9,475 nucleotides of DNA, taken from NCBI GenBank assembly GCA_964620675.1, contig CAZUJU010000083.1:1-9475 (forward strand). The letters run 5' to 3'. Both the position numbers and the translations under genes were made by a program. Position 1 is the stretch's first letter. Each line of letters starts with the position of its first letter. Source of the stretch: CAYSFW01 sp964620675. GTDB taxonomy: Bacteria; Pseudomonadota; Gammaproteobacteria; UWMA-0217. The notes under the pieces are model-generated. The model searched no databases. It worked only from the letters and a program-made list of their open reading frames with translations, and was not told the origin of the DNA. Positions 6,182 to 9,475 of this stretch are shown in pieces.

Positions 6182-7054
6182 TCAGAGCCAGTAGACCACG
6201 ACAAACAACCCGAGCCAGACGACATCAACAAAATGCCAATACCACGCCGCCGCCTCGAACGCGAAGTGCTTCTTCGGCGTGAAATGGCCACGAATCGCGC
6301 GTACCAACATAACGGTTAGAATGATCGCCCCGATCGTTACATGTAGCCCATGAAACCCCGTGAGCATGAAGAACGTTGAACCGTAGATCCCGGAGGTCAG
6401 CTTTAGATTAAGGTCGGCGTACGCGTGGGCATACTCGTACATCTGGAAACCAAGGAAGATGACGCCGAGCGCGACGGTCACCGCGAGGCCGATGATCAGA
6501 TGGCTGCGCTTGTTCTCTTTCAAACCCCAGTGCGCCCAGGTAAGCGTCGCCCCCGACGTTAGCAGAATCAGCGTGTTCAATGCTGGAATGCCCCAAGCGC
6601 CGATGGTCTCGAACGGTCCCCCGAGCGAAGCTGGCCCGCCAGTAGGCCACGCCGCCTCATAGCCGGGCCACAAGACCATATTGGTCGTCAACTCGGCGCC
6701 CCCGCCACCCAACCAAGGCACCGCGAGCTGTCGCGCATAAAACAACGCTCCGAAGAAAGCGGCAAAGAACATCACTTCGGAAAAGATGAACCAGGACATG
6801 CCCCAGCGAAAGCTACGATCGACCTGGGCGTTGTAGACACCCGCCTCACTCTCGTTCACGACGGTCGCGAACCAGCCATAGATCATGATCACGGTGATCA
6901 CGATGCCCGCCAGCATCAGGTAGTTTCCAAGCGCTGCCCCGTTGAGAAACATCGAAAAACCCACCAGCAAAGCGGTGAGCCCAATCGATCCGACAATCGG
7001 CCAGTGACTGCCGTGGGGCACGTAATAGTGGTCAGAGGCGTGCGCGTGGACCAT
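6182..7054 (-). CDS. ctaE: cytochrome c oxidase subunit III (CtaE/CoxC)
   Basis: Third core subunit of the aa3 oxidase; it has no redox cofactor and supports stable proton uptake and turnover. The 290-residue protein shows the family sequence throughout: the N-terminal HYYVPHGSHWPI, the WFIFSEVMFF motif with conserved E93, LNTLILLTSG (about 159-168), TGFHGLHVTIG (232-242) and the C-terminal WYWHFVDVVWL (271-281). Seven spans are expected. A GGAGG site inside the last codons of ctaG lies 10 bases before the ATG; the two genes are 6 bases apart and likely coupled. It is the last gene of the structural operon, and its 3' end faces the convergent DUF2909 gene. Sequence and length look normal. Confidence 0.97.
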   Translation of the reverse strand: MVHAHASDHYYVPHGSHWPIVGSIGLTALLVGFSMFLNGAALGNYLMLAGIVITVIMIYGWFATVVNESEAGVYNAQVDRSFRWGMSWFIFSEVMFFAAFFGALFYARQLAVPWLGGGGAELTTNMVLWPGYEAAWPTGGPASLGGPFETIGAWGIPALNTLILLTSGATLTWAHWGLKENKRSHLIIGLAVTVALGVIFLGFQMYEYAHAYADLNLKLTSGIYGSTFFMLTGFHGLHVTIGAIILTVMLVRAIRGHFTPKKHFAFEAAAWYWHFVDVVWLGLFVVVYWL

Positions 7055-7060
7055 GCTGGG

Positions 7061-7645
7061 TTATCCTCCGTTGGATGTCTTGTCGTGTGAATCGGACTGG
7101 GTTTGCGCGGATTGAGTAATATCGAAAAACGTGTAGGCCAGCGTGACCGTGTGGACCTTGCGCGGCAGTTTTGGGTCGATTACGAAAGTCACTGGCATCA
7201 CGCGACGCTCATTGCCCGCGAAGCTCTGCTGAATAAAACAGAAACACTCGGTCTTATGAAAATGCAGCGACGCCTGACTGGGCATCACGCTCGGAATGGC
7301 CTGACCGATCATCGTCTCCGGGCGCAGGTTCTTGGCGTAGAACTCCGTCGTATAGGCTTGGCCGGGATGTACTTCCATCTCGAATACCGCCGGTTCGAAC
7401 GCCCACTGCATCTGTTCATTGAGGTTGGCGACGAACTGAACTTTGACCGTACGCGACTGATCCACCGCGTAACTTAAATCGCTCGATGCGGTCTTGACCT
7501 GGGTCGTATTGCCGTTCAAACCCGTCAGATCGCAAAACACGTTGTAGATCGGCACCATCAGGAATCCGAACCCGAACATACCGACTACAACCACGGCCAA
7601 TCGAAATGCCGTGCTGCGCGATCGATCGTTACGCGAACTTAACAT
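7061..7645 (-). CDS. ctaG: cytochrome c oxidase assembly protein CtaG (Cox11 family)
   Basis: Membrane-anchored copper chaperone that inserts CuB into subunit I. It has 194 residues: a short N-terminus, one span (about 14-34, FGFGFLMVPIYNVFCDLTG with C38), then a periplasmic immunoglobulin-like domain. The copper motif HKTECFCFIQQ is intact, with C134 and C136, and the family segments VQFVANLNEQMQWAFEP and FYAKNLRPETMIGQAIPS are present. The last 20 or so residues (QSAQTQSDSHDKTSNGG) are a polar, low-complexity tail. This is the Cox11-type CtaG, not the unrelated Bacillus CtaG. The ATG directly abuts the stop codon of the small upstream gene (TAAATG), with a GGGGCGG stretch just upstream, so translation is probably coupled. 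Confidence 0.97.
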   Translation of the reverse strand: MLSSRNDRSRSTAFRLAVVVVGMFGFGFLMVPIYNVFCDLTGLNGNTTQVKTASSDLSYAVDQSRTVKVQFVANLNEQMQWAFEPAVFEMEVHPGQAYTTEFYAKNLRPETMIGQAIPSVMPSQASLHFHKTECFCFIQQSFAGNERRVMPVTFVIDPKLPRKVHTVTLAYTFFDITQSAQTQSDSHDKTSNGG

Positions 7646-7759
7646 TTACCGCCCCATGATCGTCACGATGAAACCCAAGTAAAACCCTGCCGCGACCAAG
7701 GCGAGAATCAGGGCCGTCACCAAAACGCGTTTGCGGCGAGCAATATCGAACTCAGTCAT
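7646..7759 (-). CDS. 37-residue cytochrome oxidase small assembly protein-like
   Basis: A short gene with a start, a stop and perfect fit between ctaD and ctaG; its TAA is followed immediately by the ctaG ATG. The peptide begins MTEFDIARRKRVLV with a positively charged stretch at residues 8-11 (RRKR). It then has one hydrophobic span (about 12-34, rich in Leu, Ala and Val) and ends TIMGR. A charged N-terminus followed by one span matches my memory of the tiny 'cytochrome oxidase small assembly protein' genes found at this exact place in Beta- and Gammaproteobacteria. The role is unproven; support for subunit I maturation or for CtaG is inference from location. The ribosome site is weak. The zero-base junction with ctaG argues that it is translated. 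Confidence 0.75.
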   Translation of the reverse strand: MTEFDIARRKRVLVTALILALVAAGFYLGFIVTIMGR

Positions 7760-7776
7760 GAGTAATTCGCTTGCAA

Positions 7777-7799
7777 GGGGCCTGCGCTTGGCCGACCCC
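7777..7799 (-). other. stem-loop in the ctaD-small gene gap
   Basis: On the minus strand GGGGTC (7799 to 7794) can pair with GGCCCC (7782 to 7777) as six base pairs with one G-U, around an 11-base loop. It lies in the 62-base gap after ctaD, the largest gap inside this operon, and has no T-tract. It could be a transcript-stability or partial termination element separating abundant structural mRNA from assembly-factor mRNA. That role is a guess. Confidence 0.25.
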
Positions 7800-7821
7800 A
7801 CGTGAAGTTGCACAACGCCCA

Positions 7822-9393
7822 CTACCGCACTTCAGGCGGGTTGGTGAAGCTGTGATACGGCGGTGGTGAGGACAAGGTCCACTCCAGCCCTTCGGCGCCT
7901 TCCCATACCTGATTGGTCGCCTTCGCGCCACCGCGCACGGTCTGCACGACGATGTACAGGAACAGCAACTGCGCAAAGCCGAAACCGAACGCCCCGATGG
8001 TCGCGATTTCATTGAATCCCGTAAACTGAGTCGCGTAGTCGGGAATCCGTCGCGGCATGCCCGCGAGTCCGGTGAAATGCATCGGGAAGAACGTCAGGTT
8101 GACAAAGATCGTCGATAACCAGAAGTGCCACTTGCCCAAGGTTTCGTTGTACATGTTCCCGGTCCACTTCGGTAGCCAGTAGTAGACCGCCGCCATGATC
8201 GAGAACACCGCGCCCGGCACGAGCACGTAGTGGAAATGCGCCACCACGAAATAGGTGTCGTGGTACTGGAAATCAGCTGGCGCGATCGCGAGCATCAGGC
8301 CAGAAAATCCGCCAATCGTGAACATGATGACGAAACCAACTGCGAACAGCATCGGTGTCTCGAATGTCATCGAACCGCGCCACATGGTCGCGACCCAGTT
8401 GAATACCTTCACTCCGGTCGGCACCGCGATCAGCATGGTGCTGAACATGAAGAACAACATGCCCGCGAGCGGCATCCCAACCGTGAACATGTGGTGGGCC
8501 CACACGATGAACGACAGAAACGCGATCGAGGCAGTCGCGTAAACCATTGAGCTATATCCGAACAACGGTTTGCGTGAGAAGGTCGGAATGATCTGAGAGA
8601 CTACCCCGAATGCCGGCAGGATCAGGATATAAACCTCGGGGTGGCCGAAAAACCAGAAGATATGTTGAAACATGACCGGATCGCCGCCACCGGCGGCGGA
8701 GAAGAAACTGGTGCCGAAGTATTTATCGGTCAACAACATGGTTACCGCGCCCGCCAACACCGGCATCGTCGCGATCAGGAGGTAGGCGGTAATCAGCCAG
8801 GTCCAGACGAACAGCGGCATTTTCATCAGCGTCATGCCTGGCGCACGCATGTTCAAGATGGTCGCGACCACGTTGATCGAACCCATGATCGAGGACAGGC
8901 CCATTAAGTGAATCGCGAAGATCACGAACGGAAACGCGTCCCCAGTCTGCAACACCAACGGCGGATACAAGGTCCAACCGCCAGCAGGTCCACCGCCACT
9001 CATGAATATCGTCGACAGCAGCATCGCGAACGCGAACGGGAGGATCCAGAAGCTCCAGTTGTTCATTCGCGGCAGCGCCATGTCGGGCGCGCCGACCATC
9101 ATCGGAATCAACCAGTTAGCGAGACCTGTGAACGCCGGCATCACCACGCCGAAGATCATGACCAGCGCATGCAGTGTCGTCATCGAGTTGAAGAACTGCG
9201 GCTCGACCACCTGCAGCCCGGGCTGGAACAACTCCGCGCGAATGATCAGCGCCATCGCGCCGCCGATGAAAAACATAATCATCGCGAACCACAGGTACAG
9301 CGAACCGATATCCTTGTGGTTGGTCGTGAACAGCCAGCGCGAAATCCCGCGTGGACGCGCTTCGTGGTGGTCGTCAGCCATTACTGCACTCAT
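7822..9393 (-). CDS. ctaD: cytochrome c oxidase subunit I, aa3 type (CtaD/CoxA)
   Basis: Catalytic subunit of the A-type heme-copper oxidase: heme a, heme a3 and CuB, reducing O2 to water with proton pumping. It has 523 residues and twelve expected spans. Ligands are complete: H75 (TTLHALVMIF) and H388 for heme a, H386 for heme a3, and H251, H300 and H301 for CuB. Y255 is in the HPEVY motif with E253, marking the A1 class. D104 (GAPDMALPRMNN) matches the D-channel entrance and K329 (PTGVKVFNW) the K-channel. The ATG at 9393 has a GGAGG 11 bases upstream; the frame is open for 23 more codons but that stretch covers the ribosome site and the ctaC end, so the longer form is rejected. It follows ctaC by 28 bases and depends on heme A made by the ctaA and ctaB products of this window. 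Confidence 0.98.
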   Translation of the reverse strand: MSAVMADDHHEARPRGISRWLFTTNHKDIGSLYLWFAMIMFFIGGAMALIIRAELFQPGLQVVEPQFFNSMTTLHALVMIFGVVMPAFTGLANWLIPMMVGAPDMALPRMNNWSFWILPFAFAMLLSTIFMSGGGPAGGWTLYPPLVLQTGDAFPFVIFAIHLMGLSSIMGSINVVATILNMRAPGMTLMKMPLFVWTWLITAYLLIATMPVLAGAVTMLLTDKYFGTSFFSAAGGGDPVMFQHIFWFFGHPEVYILILPAFGVVSQIIPTFSRKPLFGYSSMVYATASIAFLSFIVWAHHMFTVGMPLAGMLFFMFSTMLIAVPTGVKVFNWVATMWRGSMTFETPMLFAVGFVIMFTIGGFSGLMLAIAPADFQYHDTYFVVAHFHYVLVPGAVFSIMAAVYYWLPKWTGNMYNETLGKWHFWLSTIFVNLTFFPMHFTGLAGMPRRIPDYATQFTGFNEIATIGAFGFGFAQLLFLYIVVQTVRGGAKATNQVWEGAEGLEWTLSSPPPYHSFTNPPEVR

Positions 9394-9421
9394 AAATCTA
9401 AGATCCTCCGGGTAGATGCTG

Positions 9422-9475
9422 TTATCTGAGGGACTTGATGGCTTGCGGCTCGACGAAGTCACCGACCGAGTTTCC
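9422..9475 (-). CDS. ctaC: C-terminal end of cytochrome c oxidase subunit II (CtaC), partial
   Basis: Only the last 17 codons and the TAA stop are visible; the rest lies beyond the right edge. The peptide GNSVGDFVEPQAIKSLR fits the GN-x-x-GD-x-V-x-P-x-x-(V/I)-x-x-L(K/R) tail that I recall from Pseudomonas-type CtaC proteins, where it follows a fused cytochrome c domain. ctaC is the expected gene directly before ctaD. The stop is 28 bases before the ctaD ATG. The CuA site and any heme motif are outside the window, so the identity rests on this short tail and on gene order. Confidence 0.7.
   Translation of the reverse strand, partial: GNSVGDFVEPQAIKSLR

Noticed and set aside
9394..9462. Extended ctaD start 23 codons upstream
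   Set aside because: It would run over the GGAGG ribosome site and into the ctaC end; the ATG at 9393 gives the usual N-terminus.

Overview
The window is a dense block of terminal oxidase genes from an aerobic proteobacterium. Twelve protein-coding genes are visible: eleven read on the minus strand and one small gene reads on the plus strand. Reading with transcription (right to left), it holds (1) the last codons of ctaC (oxidase subunit II), ctaD (subunit I), a 37-residue membrane protein gene, ctaG (Cox11-type copper chaperone) and ctaE (subunit III); (2) surf1, a SCO-like thioredoxin-fold protein, ctaA (heme A synthase) and ctaB (heme O synthase), all overlapping head to tail; (3) ccoN, ccoO and the start of ccoQ, encoding a cbb3-type oxidase. 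A 70-residue twin-transmembrane protein (DUF2909 type) lies between blocks 1 and 2 on the opposite strand.

The order ctaC-ctaD-small ORF-ctaG-ctaE-DUF2909-surf1-SCO-like-ctaA-ctaB is, from memory, the arrangement seen in Pseudomonas and many other Gammaproteobacteria (and partly Betaproteobacteria). With the moderately GC-rich sequence, this suggests a gammaproteobacterium. The genus cannot be fixed, and the cbb3 genes directly after ctaB differ from the Pseudomonas layout I remember.

Function: ctaC/D/E form the aa3 oxidase core. CtaG, and possibly the SCO-like protein, supply copper. CtaB converts heme B to heme O, CtaA converts heme O to heme A, and SURF1 helps place heme a3 in subunit I. 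CcoN/O/Q belong to a second, high-affinity oxidase that uses only hemes B and C, so it does not need CtaA or CtaB. The cell therefore keeps a low-affinity and a high-affinity oxygen reductase side by side. All catalytic ligands I could check in CtaD, CcoN, CcoO and CtaG are intact.

The genes are standard. Less ordinary points are mostly regulatory: a leader before ccoN that could hide its ribosome binding site, a hairpin that probably ends the ctaB transcript, a symmetric TATA core with a 9-bp tandem repeat between the divergent surf1 and DUF2909 genes, and repeated TTG starts in the overlapping assembly-gene operon. I see no mobile element, CRISPR, tRNA or rRNA, and no gene-free stretch longer than about 160 bases.
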